From positions 1-19,252 of the forward strand of contig CAIWLA010000049.1 in NCBI GenBank assembly GCA_903913345.1: a DNA stretch of 19,252 nt, written 5' to 3'. The position numbers and the translations under genes are program-made. This DNA comes from an uncultured Magnetococcales bacterium. GTDB lineage: Bacteria > Pseudomonadota > Magnetococcia > Magnetococcales > Magnetaquicoccaceae. The notes under the pieces are model-generated. The model did no database searches. It worked only from the letters and a program-made list of their open reading frames with translations, and was not told where the DNA came from. Positions 6,836 to 14,713 of the stretch are shown here, in pieces (within the stretch, counting starts at the first letter, position 1; every line of letters begins with the position of its first letter).

Positions 6836-7591
6836 CTAGAACGCTGTCTGCGGACGCGGCACCGGGATGTCGTCCAGCACCCGATCCACAGGCAACAACA
6901 ACAAAGACAAACTGTTTTCCTCGACGGCCTGGGAGAGCCGTTCCAGGGTGATCCCCTCCTCCAGGGAAAAACCCAACGTCCCGGTCCGCAACAGGCGTTC
7001 CAAATGGGCCAGACAGCCCAGATGCCGTCCCAGATCCCGCGCCAGGGCGCGCATGTAGGTGCCCTTGCCACACCGTACAAAAACCTGGGCCAAACCCGCC
7101 TCATAGGCCTCCAGATCCAGGCTGTGAATGACCACCGAACGGGGCGGCATCACCACCGCCTCACCCCGCCGGGCCAATTCATAGGCCCGCACCCCCCCCA
7201 CATGGATGGCCGAAAAGGCGGGCGGAATCTGCTCCTGTGTCCCGACAAACCGCTGCAGGGCGACCTCCAGAGCCGCCCGGTCCGGCACCTGATCGGTCCG
7301 TTCGGTCACCCGACCGGTCGGATCACCGCTATCGGTCTCCGAACCGAAACGTATCCAGCAGCGATAGGATTTATCCCCATCCAAAACCTGACCCAACCGT
7401 TTGGTGGCCTTGCCCAGGGCCATGGGCAACAATCCCTCGGAAAAGGGGTCCAATGTCCCACCGTGGCCCACCTTCGCCGCCTGGGTGATCCGCTTGACCA
7501 CGGCCACCGCCCGCGCCGATGTCATCTCCACCGGCTTGTGAATCACCAACCAACCATTGATCTCCCGCCCCGGATGACGACCACGACTCAC
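6836..7591 (-). CDS. truB: tRNA pseudouridine(55) synthase TruB (short form)
   Basis: This 251-residue protein has the TruB core. It begins NGWLVIHKP, carries the catalytic aspartate D48 in GGTLDP, and continues with [22 protein letters not shown] and SGDPTG, then [19 protein letters not shown] and [14 protein letters not shown]. TruB isomerises U55 in the T-loop of most tRNAs and acts as a tRNA-folding chaperone. Many TruB proteins are ~300 residues with a C-terminal PUA-like domain. Here the protein ends soon after the [15 protein letters not shown] segment, so that domain appears reduced or absent. The GTG start at 7591 overlaps the rbfA stop as GTGA, with GGGGGAG about 8 bases upstream, so translation is probably coupled. 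rpsO follows after 35 bases. Confidence 0.95.
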   Translation of the reverse strand: MSRGRHPGREINGWLVIHKPVEMTSARAVAVVKRITQAAKVGHGGTLDPFSEGLLPMALGKATKRLGQVLDGDKSYRCWIRFGSETDSGDPTGRVTERTDQVPDRAALEVALQRFVGTQEQIPPAFSAIHVGGVRAYELARRGEAVVMPPRSVVIHSLDLEAYEAGLAQVFVRCGKGTYMRALARDLGRHLGCLAHLERLLRTGTLGFSLEEGITLERLSQAVEENSLSLLLLPVDRVLDDIPVPRPQTAF

Positions 7592-8097
7592 GGGACCATC
7601 TCCCCCGCCGGGGCCTCCTGCGTCACCACGCCCTCCTCGTCTGGAGGAATATCAATCGATCCCAACAATCGATTCATGCGCATTCCATAATCCAGGGAGT
7701 GGTCCGGCAAAAAGCGCAGATGGGGGGTATGGCGAAACTGGATGCGTCGACCCAACTGACTGCGAATAAAGCCCGCCGCATGGGTCAGAGCCTTCTGACA
7801 CTCGGCAATCCGTCCACCCTCCGCAGCAGGGGAGAGCGGCACCCCCTCGCCCTCGGTCACCACCCGAACCGGTGACAAGGCCGGGGAGTTGCCCTCCAGG
7901 AGAGAAAAATAGACGGTCGCATATTGCAAATCACGACTCAATTCCACATCGGTAATGCTGATAAAACCCGACAGACGCGGGTCGTGAATCTCTTGTCGCA
8001 ACAACATATCCGCAATCTCCTGGCGGATGCAGCCACGCACCCGTTCCGTGCGAATGCGCCCGCCCGACCCGGTACGCTGTGCCGTCCCCTGTTTCAT
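7588..8097 (-). CDS. rbfA: 30S ribosome-binding factor RbfA, with an internal insertion
   Basis: This 169-residue protein contains both halves of the RbfA KH-like fold. The N-terminal half runs RTERVRGCIRQEIADMLLRQ, then DPRLSGFISITDVELS and DLQYATVYFSLL. The C-terminal half includes GFIRSQLGRRIQFRHTPHLRFLPD and MRMNRLL. RbfA matures the 5' end of 16S rRNA and is needed for cold adaptation. Typical family members are ~120-135 residues. The excess is an insertion at about residues 69-97 (EGNSPALSPVRVVTEGEG and beyond) between a core strand and the helix that begins CQKALTHA, plus an acidic tail. The ATG at 8097 overlaps the stop of the DUF503 gene as ATGA, and the stop overlaps the truB start as GTGA. 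The gene is therefore coupled on both sides. Confidence 0.93.
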   Translation of the reverse strand: MKQGTAQRTGSGGRIRTERVRGCIRQEIADMLLRQEIHDPRLSGFISITDVELSRDLQYATVYFSLLEGNSPALSPVRVVTEGEGVPLSPAAEGGRIAECQKALTHAAGFIRSQLGRRIQFRHTPHLRFLPDHSLDYGMRMNRLLGSIDIPPDEEGVVTQEAPAGEMVP

Positions 8098-8379
8098 GCC
8101 AGAAACTCCACTTGAAAATCCACCACCACCCCGGCGGCGTCCGTCTCGACAAACTGCACCACCGCTTGCAGACGACTTTGCAACACCGCCACTTCATTGC
8201 CAATCGCCGCAAACCCCAGACCCGCCGTCTGCCAATGATCCTGATGGTCCACCTCGGCCACCGCCACCTGAAACCGATGGCGCACCCGATCCAACAGGCT
8301 CTTGACAATACCCCGCTTTTCCTTCAGGGAGCGCACACCGGGCTTTATCCAGGCGCACCGCCATCACCGCAACATACAT
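8094..8379 (-). CDS. YlxP-like DUF503 protein, apparent +1 frameshift near the N-terminus
   Basis: The main frame (GTG at 8336 to the stop at 8094) gives 80 residues starting RSLKEKRGIVKSLLDRVR, then VAVAEVDHQDHWQTAGLGFAAIGNE, a clear DUF503 match. The family's first beta strand is missing from that frame. It lies just upstream in another frame: the ATG at 8379 reads MYVAVMAVRLDKA and then needs one skipped base to enter the main frame. An extra C in the GCCCGG tract around 8340-8343 would explain this, giving ...LDKAGVRSLKEKR. A TGA in the main frame just before this point rules out a longer unshifted start. The explanation could be a sequencing error, a real mutation with initiation at the internal GTG, or programmed shifting. 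DUF503 proteins between infB and rbfA are conserved, but their role is not established. The gene overlaps rbfA by ATGA. Confidence 0.8.
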
Positions 8380-8448
8380 CCTGGTCTTTCCATCATCCAG
8401 AGCACCAAAAACCCACCCGCCTCCCGAAAGGCAGGCAGGGGATCCACA

Positions 8449-11400
8449 CTACCGGTCAATCGTCTGCCGTACCTCCAGCAGCGTAAAGGCCTCAATGATG
8501 TCATTTTCCTTGATGTCACTGAATTTATCCAGACAGATGCCACACTCCATCCCTTCGCGCACCTCTTTGGCATCGTCCTTGAAACGTTTCAAGGCCTGAA
8601 GGTCACCCGTATAGATCAGCACATTGTCTCGCAACAACCGCACCTTGGACTTGCGCTGGATGATGCCATCCATCATCATGCAGCCCGCCACCAGACCGAC
8701 TTTGGAAATACGGAACAACTCCCGCACCCTGGCCCGACCCACCACGGTCTCCTCGACCAACGGCTTCAGTTTTCCTTCCAGGGCCTGGGTAATGTCATCC
8801 ATCAGGTCATAGATGACCGTATAAAAACGCAAGTCCACCTGTTCCCGTTTGGCCAGATCCCGCGACTTGGCATCCGCCCGCACATTAAACCCGACGATGA
8901 TGGCATCGGAAGCCGCCGCCAACATGACATCGGACTCATTGACACCCCCCACACCCAGGTGAATCACATTCACCCGCACCGCCGCATGGATAATCTTGCC
9001 GAGGGATTCGGCCACCGCCTCCACGGAACCCCGCACATCCCCCTTGATGATCACCCGAACCTCATCCAGGTCAGCCCGTTGAATCTGGTCAAAAATATCA
9101 TCCATCTGCGGGGTATGTCTGGCCTGACCCCGCTCCTTCGATTTGCGCATACGGAAGGCGGCAATCTCTTTGGCACGGCGTTCGTCTGGAACGGAGATCA
9201 ACTCATCCCCCGCATCAGGAATACCGGAAAAACCGATAATTTCCACCGGCATGGAAGGCAATGCCTCCGTGACATTCCGCCCCTTGTCATCAATCAGGCT
9301 GCGAATTTTGCCCCATTCCGTCCCCGCCACAAAGACATCCCCAACCCGCAAGGTGCCATTCTGCACCAGACAGGTGGCCACCGGTCCCCGGCCTTTGTCC
9401 AGTTTGGCTTCGACAATGGCCCCCCGCGCCCGATGATTCACATCCGCCTGCAGATCCAGCACCTCCGACTGCAACAGGATCATCTCCTCCAACGCCTCAA
9501 TCCCCTGACCCGTGTGGGCCGACACCTTGACAAAGATGGTCTCGCCACCCCACTCCTCCGGCACCAACCCCTGATCCGCCAACTGTTGCGTCACCCGATC
9601 CAGATTGATCCCCTGCTTGTCAATCTTGTTGATGGCCACCACAATGGGCACCTTGGCATCCTTGGCATGGTTGATCGCCTCAATGGTCTGCGGCATCACC
9701 CCGTCATCCGCCGCCACCACCAGCACGACAATATCGGTCACATGCGCCCCACGCGCCCGCATGGCGGTAAACGCCGCATGACCGGGGGTATCCAGGAAGG
9801 TAATGCTGGACCCCTTGGCCATCGTCACCTGATAGGCACCAATGTGCTGCGTAATCCCACCAAACTCCCGCGAGGCCACGTCCGTCTTGCGAATGGCATC
9901 CAGCAGAGAGGTCTTGCCATGGTCCACATGCCCCATGACCGTCACCACAGGCGAACGGGTCTGGAGGGCACTGGCGAGGCTCGCCACATCCATCAATTCC
10001 GCATCAATGGCCGCCCCCTCGGAGACCTGCTTCGCCTTGTGCCCCATCTCCTCGACCACCAGCACCGCCGTCTCTTGATCCAGAACCTGATTGATGGTCA
10101 CCATCATACCCTGCGCCATCAAACGCTTGATCACCTCGGACGATTTGACCGCCATGCGACTGGCCAGTTCTCCCACCGTAATCATGTCGGGCACAATGAC
10201 CTCCCGAATGACCGGTCCCAGCGATTGGACCTCCTCCCGCCGGGCAAAACGGCCCCGCCCGGAGCCTGACCGACTGCGCCGCAGAGGAATCTGCTTCTCC
10301 TCTTCCTCCACAATACCCTTGCCCTTGTGCTTGACCTTGCCCGCCTTGAATACCACCCGCGAAGGAACCGGCACCACACTGTCCAGCTTGCGCTTTTCAT
10401 CCACCTCCTGCTTTTGCCGACGCATGTCATCCAGTTGCAAAAGCCGTTTGGCGATCAAGGCATCGGTCTTTTTGCGCGCCACATCCTCGCGCTGGGCACG
10501 GGTCAACTTTTTGGCAGAAACCACCCCGTCTGCACCCACCTCCACCTCGGCACCCGCCACCGGAGGCCTCTCTGGTGGACGACGCACCACCCCTGCGGCC
10601 CCTCTGCCCGGTGCCGCCGCCCCCGCGCCCGATGGACGAACCGATGGCCGGGTAAATCCAGTCGGAGCCGGTGTCGGACCAGTCCGACCCGCACCCTGGC
10701 CATCAACCGACGCCTCCCGCATCGACGATGCGGTATCCTCCGGTCTGGGCGCGACCCCCTCCCGGCGCATCGTTTGCCCAGTGGCCCGGCGCGGTGACGC
10801 GCTCCCCTCCTCCCGCCTCGGCGGGGGTGAACCCTCCCGGCCCGCTGATGGGGCCTCCCCATCCCGCCTCGGCCCCTCTCGCCTCGGTGCCACATAGGCC
10901 CCTCTGGCGGCACCCGACGACGATGGTCTGGCAGAGACCGGCCTCTCCTCCCTGCCCTCCCCCCTCTCGGAGGAACCAACGCTCCTGACCGAGGCCGACA
11001 AACGGGCCGAGGCCATGGGACGAGGCCCCGATGATACCGAGTGGGTCAGATCCCGAACCACCGATTTTTCCTCCCCATCCACCACCGGCGCATCCACCAG
11101 AACCGCCACCACCGGACCCTCAGCCACCGGTTTGGCCGCTGACTCCCGAACCGCCTCCGGCTGCTCGGTCACCGGCGATGGCGATGGCTCAACAACCGCC
11201 GCGCCACCCGGCCTGGGTGACGATCCAGAGCTGGCCTCGACCACTGAGACAGACTCGGCCTGCGGATGGCTGCTCGACGCAACCGGCGCACCCCCCCCCG
11301 ATGGCAATGGCCCAACGGATGACTCGACCTCTTCGGCCCTCGCCTTTTCTTCTGCCCGTTGCACCTGTTGTTGCTGAAAGAGGAGACGCTCTTCGTGGGT

Positions 11401-11718
11401 AATCGGTTCCAGAATCTGCTTGGGCTGCCCACTGCCCTGCGGGGCCACAGACCGATCCGCTGGCTGATCGGCTGATCCAGGGGATGGACCGAAAAGGCCC
11501 TCCGCTTTGCTGGTGCCGGGTATCGGCTCCTCACCCGCCTTGACAAAAGTCCTCTTCTTGCGTACCTCGACCACGACGCTCTTGCTGCGCCCATGGGAAA
11601 AATTCTGCCGAATGGAGCCTCCTTCCACCGTCTTTCTGAGTACGATACGACGAGGCGCACTCAATCGCAGCTTGCTCTCGTCATCGCCTTCGCCTTCGTC
11701 TTTCTTGATATCGCTCAA
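8449..11718 (-). CDS. infB: Translation initiation factor IF-2 with long disordered N-terminal region
   Basis: The predicted protein has about 1,089 residues. The C-terminal ~500 form the conserved GTPase and fMet-tRNA-binding part: GHVDHGKTS (G1), the [16 protein letters not shown] switch, DTPGHAAF (G3), NKIDK (G4), then domains II, III and C2, ending [12 protein letters not shown]-2 brings fMet-tRNA to the 30S P site and promotes subunit joining. The N-terminus begins [19 protein letters not shown], followed by IF-2N-type helices and about 300 residues rich in P, R, S, A, E and G; a second IF-2N-like helix precedes the GTPase. The chosen start is the TTG at 11718, with GGGGA 8 bases upstream. 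A GTG at 11733 is the alternative but lacks a site; the frame runs open to 11817. The AT-rich 105-base gap after ylxR (AAATTAATAAAACTATACA) could hold a weak internal promoter, though no good -35 is visible. Confidence 0.96.
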   Translation of the reverse strand: MSDIKKDEGEGDDESKLRLSAPRRIVLRKTVEGGSIRQNFSHGRSKSVVVEVRKKRTFVKAGEEPIPGTSKAEGLFGPSPGSADQPADRSVAPQGSGQPKQILEPITHEERLLFQQQQVQRAEEKARAEEVESSVGPLPSGGGAPVASSSHPQAESVSVVEASSGSSPRPGGAAVVEPSPSPVTEQPEAVRESAAKPVAEGPVVAVLVDAPVVDGEEKSVVRDLTHSVSSGPRPMASARLSASVRSVGSSERGEGREERPVSARPSSSGAARGAYVAPRREGPRRDGEAPSAGREGSPPPRREEGSASPRRATGQTMRREGVAPRPEDTASSMREASVDGQGAGRTGPTPAPTGFTRPSVRPSGAGAAAPGRGAAGVVRRPPERPPVAGAEVEVGADGVVSAKKLTRAQREDVARKKTDALIAKRLLQLDDMRRQKQEVDEKRKLDSVVPVPSRVVFKAGKVKHKGKGIVEEEEKQIPLRRSRSGSGRGRFARREEVQSLGPVIREVIVPDMITVGELASRMAVKSSEVIKRLMAQGMMVTINQVLDQETAVLVVEEMGHKAKQVSEGAAIDAELMDVASLASALQTRSPVVTVMGHVDHGKTSLLDAIRKTDVASREFGGITQHIGAYQVTMAKGSSITFLDTPGHAAFTAMRARGAHVTDIVVLVVAADDGVMPQTIEAINHAKDAKVPIVVAINKIDKQGINLDRVTQQLADQGLVPEEWGGETIFVKVSAHTGQGIEALEEMILLQSEVLDLQADVNHRARGAIVEAKLDKGRGPVATCLVQNGTLRVGDVFVAGTEWGKIRSLIDDKGRNVTEALPSMPVEIIGFSGIPDAGDELISVPDERRAKEIAAFRMRKSKERGQARHTPQMDDIFDQIQRADLDEVRVIIKGDVRGSVEAVAESLGKIIHAAVRVNVIHLGVGGVNESDVMLAAASDAIIVGFNVRADAKSRDLAKREQVDLRFYTVIYDLMDDITQALEGKLKPLVEETVVGRARVRELFRISKVGLVAGCMMMDGIIQRKSKVRLLRDNVLIYTGDLQALKRFKDDAKEVREGMECGICLDKFSDIKENDIIEAFTLLEVRQTIDR

Positions 11719-11823
11719 AAGAACATTCCCCACAGACTGTATAGTTTTATTAATTTTTCGACACGCCGCCCGTCTTGCACAAAGGCGGTCTGCAGCCGTC
11801 ACGACATCCTGGTCCACCCAAAC

Positions 11824-12474
11824 TCACTGCATACGACGCGAAGAGGTACCGACAGGCGCATCCCCTGGCGCGAAAAAATCCCGCCAACGCCGGGCATCAT
11901 GGCGCACCCTGTCACCCATGCGCACCTCCATCACTGCCAACACCGCCACCGGACCGTTGTTGCCGCAGGCCAACCCAAACTGCTCCCGATCCAGCAACTC
12001 CCAGACATCCTCCAGGGTATACCGATGGATCAGTTGGGCCAGTTTTTGCCGCGTATTGTCCGCCGTGTCCGCCGCCAGCAGGAGAACAGGCCGCCCCCCC
12101 CCGGCCACGGCCTCGGAACAATCCCGCAGACCCCGGCGCAGACAACCCGCCCGCCGCGCCAACCCCAGCCCGTCCAGAAAGCGCGCCGACAGTGCCCTGC
12201 CCACCGACTGCAGCATGGCATCCATCTCGGTGGGAGCCACACCCCGCCGTTTCAAAAAGGCACGCAGAGGAACCGGGGAGGGGATCACGTAGACCCCTCG
12301 TCCGGGCAGACGCCCCGCCAGATCCGCCACCCAACGCCCCTGCGGATCCGACACAAACCGCAACAAATCCTGCCTGGGACGCTGCTGCCGAGTCACCGAA
12401 CAGGAGCGCGTACCGCTATCGCCTGCCCGATCCGTTCGCGCCGTGACCGGATCAGCGGGTTTTTCCGGCATCAT
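11824..12474 (-). CDS. YlxR (DUF448) - L7Ae-like fusion RNA-binding protein
   Basis: The predicted protein has 216 residues. The N-terminal ~75 match YlxR: RSCSVTRQQRPRQDLLRFV, DLAGRLPGRGVYV. The C-terminal part from about residue 85 (ALSARFLDGLGLARRAGCLRRG, then RPVLLLAADTADNT and FGLACGNNGPVAVLAV) matches an L7Ae/L30e-type fold. This two-domain form is usual in alphaproteobacteria; elsewhere the halves are often separate or the second is missing. YlxR proteins have been linked to RNA binding and to RNase P or transcription regulation, but the function here is inferred only. The ATG at 12474 overlaps the end of nusA by 23 bases, so translation probably depends on nusA; no strong ribosome-binding site is seen. 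Position between nusA and infB is canonical. Confidence 0.88.
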   Translation of the reverse strand: MMPEKPADPVTARTDRAGDSGTRSCSVTRQQRPRQDLLRFVSDPQGRWVADLAGRLPGRGVYVIPSPVPLRAFLKRRGVAPTEMDAMLQSVGRALSARFLDGLGLARRAGCLRRGLRDCSEAVAGGGRPVLLLAADTADNTRQKLAQLIHRYTLEDVWELLDREQFGLACGNNGPVAVLAVMEVRMGDRVRHDARRWRDFFAPGDAPVGTSSRRMQ

Positions 12475-13969
12475 CGAACCAACCCGCTGCCGTCCGTGCT
12501 TCCAGAATCAATTTTTCCGCCCCTTCCTGGGTCAGCGCGTCCCCCACCAACTCCAACACCTCATCGGTGGCCAGGTCGGCCAAATCATCCAGGGAGAGGA
12601 TCCCCTTTTCCACCAACTGCCGATCCATCCCCGCCGGCAATCCCGTCAATCGTTTCATCCGGGGATCGATGCGCGCCGCCACCTTGGCCGCCTCTTTCTC
12701 CAGGGCAGCGACCATCAAATGGTCCCGGGCGCGGGTGCGCAACTCCTGGGCAATCTCCTCGTCAAACCCCTCGATCCCCCCCAACTCCTCCAGAGGGACG
12801 TAGGCAATCTCCTCCAGGGCGGAAAAGCCCTCCTGCACCAGGGCACTGGCCACCTCCCGGTCAATATCCAACCAGGTCATGAAATTGTTCGCCAGCCCCT
12901 CAAACTCCTCGGCCCGGACCGCCTGGTCGGCCTGTTCGGTCACAATGTCGATCCGCCAGCCCGTCAATTCGCTGGCCAGGCGGACATTCTGCCCACGCCG
13001 ACCGATGGCCAGCGAGAGTTGATCCGTCCCCACAATCACCTTGATGGTTTTGTCTTCCTCGTCCACCACCACCTTGGCCACCTCGGCGGGAGCCAGGGCG
13101 TTGCAAACAAAGACCGCCGGATCGGCAGACCATTCGATAATATCAATCCGCTCCCCCTGCAATTCGGTCACCACCCCCTGCACACGGGAACCCCGAACCC
13201 CCACACAGGCCCCCACGGGATCCACGTGAGAGTCGTTGGAATAGACCGCAATCTTGCTGCGAAAACCGGGATCCCGCGCCACGGACTTGATCTCGACAAT
13301 GCCGTCATAGATCTCAGGCACCTCCATCTCAAAGAGCCGGGGCACCATGCGCGGATCGGTACGGGAGAGGATCACCTGCGGGCCGCGCGGTGAGTCCCGA
13401 ACCTCGTAAATGTAGGCGCGAATGCGATCTCCCGGACGATAGTGCTCCCTGGGCAACTGTTGCTCGTGGGGCAGAAAGGCCGAAGCCCGTCCCAGGTCCA
13501 CATGGACATTATTGCGCTCCACCCGTTTGACCAGACCGTTGATCAGTTGTCCCTGGCGATCAAAATATTCCATATAGACGCTGTTCCGCTCGGCTTCCCG
13601 CACCTTCTGGACGATCACCTGCTTGGCGGTCTGGGCGGCAATGCGCCCGAAATCGATGGGCGGCAACCGTTCGGCAATCAAATCGCCCACCTGGGCCACC
13701 GGATTCAGGCGCAACGCCTCCTCCAGCAGGATATGGGTATCCGGCCCCTCGTAGGCGTCATCCTCGTCAGAGGTCACCACCTCCCGCAGCTGGTTGATCA
13801 GGAAATCCCCGGACTTGTATTCAAATTTGACCTGAATATTTTTATGGGCACCATATTTTTTGCGGGAGGCGGTCTGGATGGCGATCTCCATCGCCTCAAT
13901 GACCACTTCCCGCTTGATGCCCCGCTCGCGGGCCAATTGTTCGGCAATCTGCACAATCTCAACAGACAT
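12452..13969 (-). CDS. nusA: Transcription termination/antitermination factor NusA
   Basis: The predicted protein has 505 residues. The N-terminal RNA-polymerase-binding domain (about 1-125) begins MSVEIVQIAEQLARERGIKR. An S1 domain (about 140-205, GLVKRVERNNVHVDLGRA) follows. Two KH domains come next, with DPVGACVGVRGSRVQ and LSLAIGRRGQNVRLASELTGW. The C-terminal ~150 residues contain two acidic-type repeats (around LVQEGFSALEEIAYVPLEEL and GILSLDDLADLATDEVLELVG). NusA binds elongating polymerase, modulates pausing and intrinsic termination, and takes part in antitermination on rRNA. The ATG at 13969 has AAGGAAG about 9 bases upstream. It is the first gene of the cluster here, because rimP is not found upstream. 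A TATACT at 13999-14004 may be its -10 element. Confidence 0.97.
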   Translation of the reverse strand: MSVEIVQIAEQLARERGIKREVVIEAMEIAIQTASRKKYGAHKNIQVKFEYKSGDFLINQLREVVTSDEDDAYEGPDTHILLEEALRLNPVAQVGDLIAERLPPIDFGRIAAQTAKQVIVQKVREAERNSVYMEYFDRQGQLINGLVKRVERNNVHVDLGRASAFLPHEQQLPREHYRPGDRIRAYIYEVRDSPRGPQVILSRTDPRMVPRLFEMEVPEIYDGIVEIKSVARDPGFRSKIAVYSNDSHVDPVGACVGVRGSRVQGVVTELQGERIDIIEWSADPAVFVCNALAPAEVAKVVVDEEDKTIKVIVGTDQLSLAIGRRGQNVRLASELTGWRIDIVTEQADQAVRAEEFEGLANNFMTWLDIDREVASALVQEGFSALEEIAYVPLEELGGIEGFDEEIAQELRTRARDHLMVAALEKEAAKVAARIDPRMKRLTGLPAGMDRQLVEKGILSLDDLADLATDEVLELVGDALTQEGAEKLILEARTAAGWFDDAGKTR

Positions 13970-13998
13970 GAATAACGACTTCCTTGATGAAATGATTC

Positions 13999-14004
13999 AG
14001 TATA
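13999..14004 (-). promoter_or_regulatory. Possible -10 element for the nusA cluster
   Basis: On the - strand TATACT lies about 30 bases before the nusA start, preceded by TTT. It would give a leader of about 20 bases that still includes the AAGGAAG site. No good -35 is found 16-18 bases upstream. Promoter identity is therefore weak, but some start is needed downstream of the terminator at 14101-14123 unless that terminator is read through. Confidence 0.3.
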
Positions 14005-14100
14005 AAACGCCGATCGGACCTCTCTGGCCCAACGGTCCCCAGGCACCCACTCACCGTCACAAACGGGCGCATCCCGTCTCACAACGCCCTCGTCATGGAT

Positions 14101-14123
14101 AAAAAAAAGCCGGCCTAGCCGAC
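14101..14123 (-). terminator. Intrinsic terminator
   Basis: On the - strand GTCGGC-TAG-GCCGGC forms a 6-bp stem (one U-G pair) with a 3-base loop, followed at once by eight T residues. It lies between ftsB and nusA, where it ends the predicted small RNA and separates nusA from upstream transcription. Confidence 0.88.
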
Positions 14124-14204
14124 TTTGTATCCGAAACACAGGTCAGTCACCCTCCAGTGACCCGTCCCCTTGTTCACCTGCTGCAAGAGGACGGCGAGTC
14201 AGTC
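14101..14204 (-). ncRNA. Candidate small RNA between ftsB and nusA
   Basis: A near-consensus promoter and a strong terminator, both on the - strand, bracket about 104 bases with no credible protein frame. The predicted RNA folds almost completely. Hairpin 1 is an 11-bp stem (CCGTCCTCTTG at 14194-14184 with CAAGGGGACGG at 14172-14162, one G-U pair) and an 11-base loop. Hairpin 2 (14162-14141) has a GTCAC/GTGAC stem presenting TGGAGG in a 6-base loop, and the outer GGTCA/TGACC can pair as an alternative. Hairpin 3 is TGTGT/ATACA around a TTCGG loop. Hairpin 4 is the terminator. I do not recognise it as tRNA, SRP RNA, 6S RNA or RNase P RNA; the SRP GGAAG/AGCAG core and tRNA arms are absent. It could instead be a leader that attenuates nusA. 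It occupies most of the 321-base stretch 13970-14290, which has no protein gene. Confidence 0.6.
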
Positions 14205-14210
14205 ATGCTG

Positions 14211-14239
14211 ACTATAAAACAAAAACCGACCCCTGCCAA
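14211..14239 (-). promoter_or_regulatory. Sigma-70 type promoter for the candidate small RNA
   Basis: On the - strand TTGGCA (14239-14234), a 17-base spacer (14233-14217) and TATAGT (14216-14211) match the consensus at 5 of 6 bases in each hexamer with optimal spacing. Transcription would start near 14204-14205. It is the best promoter match I found in the window. Confidence 0.75.
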
Positions 14240-14260
14240 GGGAATCCGGTTGCCACGCAC

Positions 14261-14291
14261 AAAAAGCCCTCCACGCGAAGACGACGGCTTT
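14261..14291 (-). terminator. Weak terminator candidate after ftsB
   Basis: On the - strand AAAGCC just after the ftsB stop pairs with GGCTTT 17 bases later, and two further T residues follow (TTTTT in all). The loop is large and the stem short, so function is uncertain. Confidence 0.35.
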
Positions 14292-14611
14292 CACTCTTTC
14301 GGATCTTTTGGCTCTTTGGGCACAATGAAGAGAATTTCATCGGGGTAGACCATGCCCAATTCGCGACGCGCCACCTCTTCCAGTGCCGCCGGATCCTTTT
14401 CCAGGAGGACAATTTCGTCCTTGATCTGTTGGATTCGCCTCTCCGCGAGCCGCACGTCCTCCATGGCCAACAGGTACTGTTTTTGTGTCTGTCGCCAACG
14501 GACCAGCCCCTGATCGCCAAACCACAGCAGGTATTGTACCCAGACATTGGCAACCAACAGGAAAAGCCCCAGAAAAACCCCAAAAGAGGTCGTTTTTTCT
14601 CCGTTGCTCAA
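14291..14611 (-). CDS. ftsB: FtsB/DivIC-family septum formation initiator
   Basis: The predicted protein has 106 residues. A short cytoplasmic N-terminus is followed by one membrane segment at about residues 11-31 (GVFLGLFLLVANVWVQYLLW). A coiled coil (about 36-75, including VRLAERRIQQIKDEIVLLEK) leads to the family ending PAALEEVARRELGMVYPDEILFIVP, characteristic of FtsB/DivIC. FtsB forms the FtsQLB complex that activates septal peptidoglycan synthesis. The start is a TTG at 14611 with GGGGAG about 11 bases upstream; no in-frame ATG precedes the membrane segment. The gene stands alone on the - strand, divergent from pyrE, with 102 bases between them and no convincing promoter visible in that gap. 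Confidence 0.87.
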   Translation of the reverse strand: MSNGEKTTSFGVFLGLFLLVANVWVQYLLWFGDQGLVRWRQTQKQYLLAMEDVRLAERRIQQIKDEIVLLEKDPAALEEVARRELGMVYPDEILFIVPKEPKDPKE

Positions 14612-14713
14612 CCCAACTCACTCCCCAGAATGGTGGCCTTTTGGTTGTGACAGCCGATCATCGACACCCTTCCTTGCAAATCACCGTGACCGACACCCCT
14701 CCCTTGAGGCACA

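Noticed and set aside
8302..10269. 655-codon open frame on the + strand opposite infB
   Set aside because: It is a His/Arg-rich shadow of the IF-2 coding strand, with no ribosome-binding site and no recognisable family.
14101..14204. tRNA or SRP RNA identity for the structured region before nusA
   Set aside because: There is no acceptor/T-arm pattern or CCA end for a tRNA, and the conserved GGAAG...AGCAG core of SRP RNA is absent.
14662..14705. Imperfect direct repeat CGACACCC(C/T)TCC before pyrE
   Set aside because: The units are short and imperfect, and there is no link to a promoter; likely chance in a C-rich stretch.
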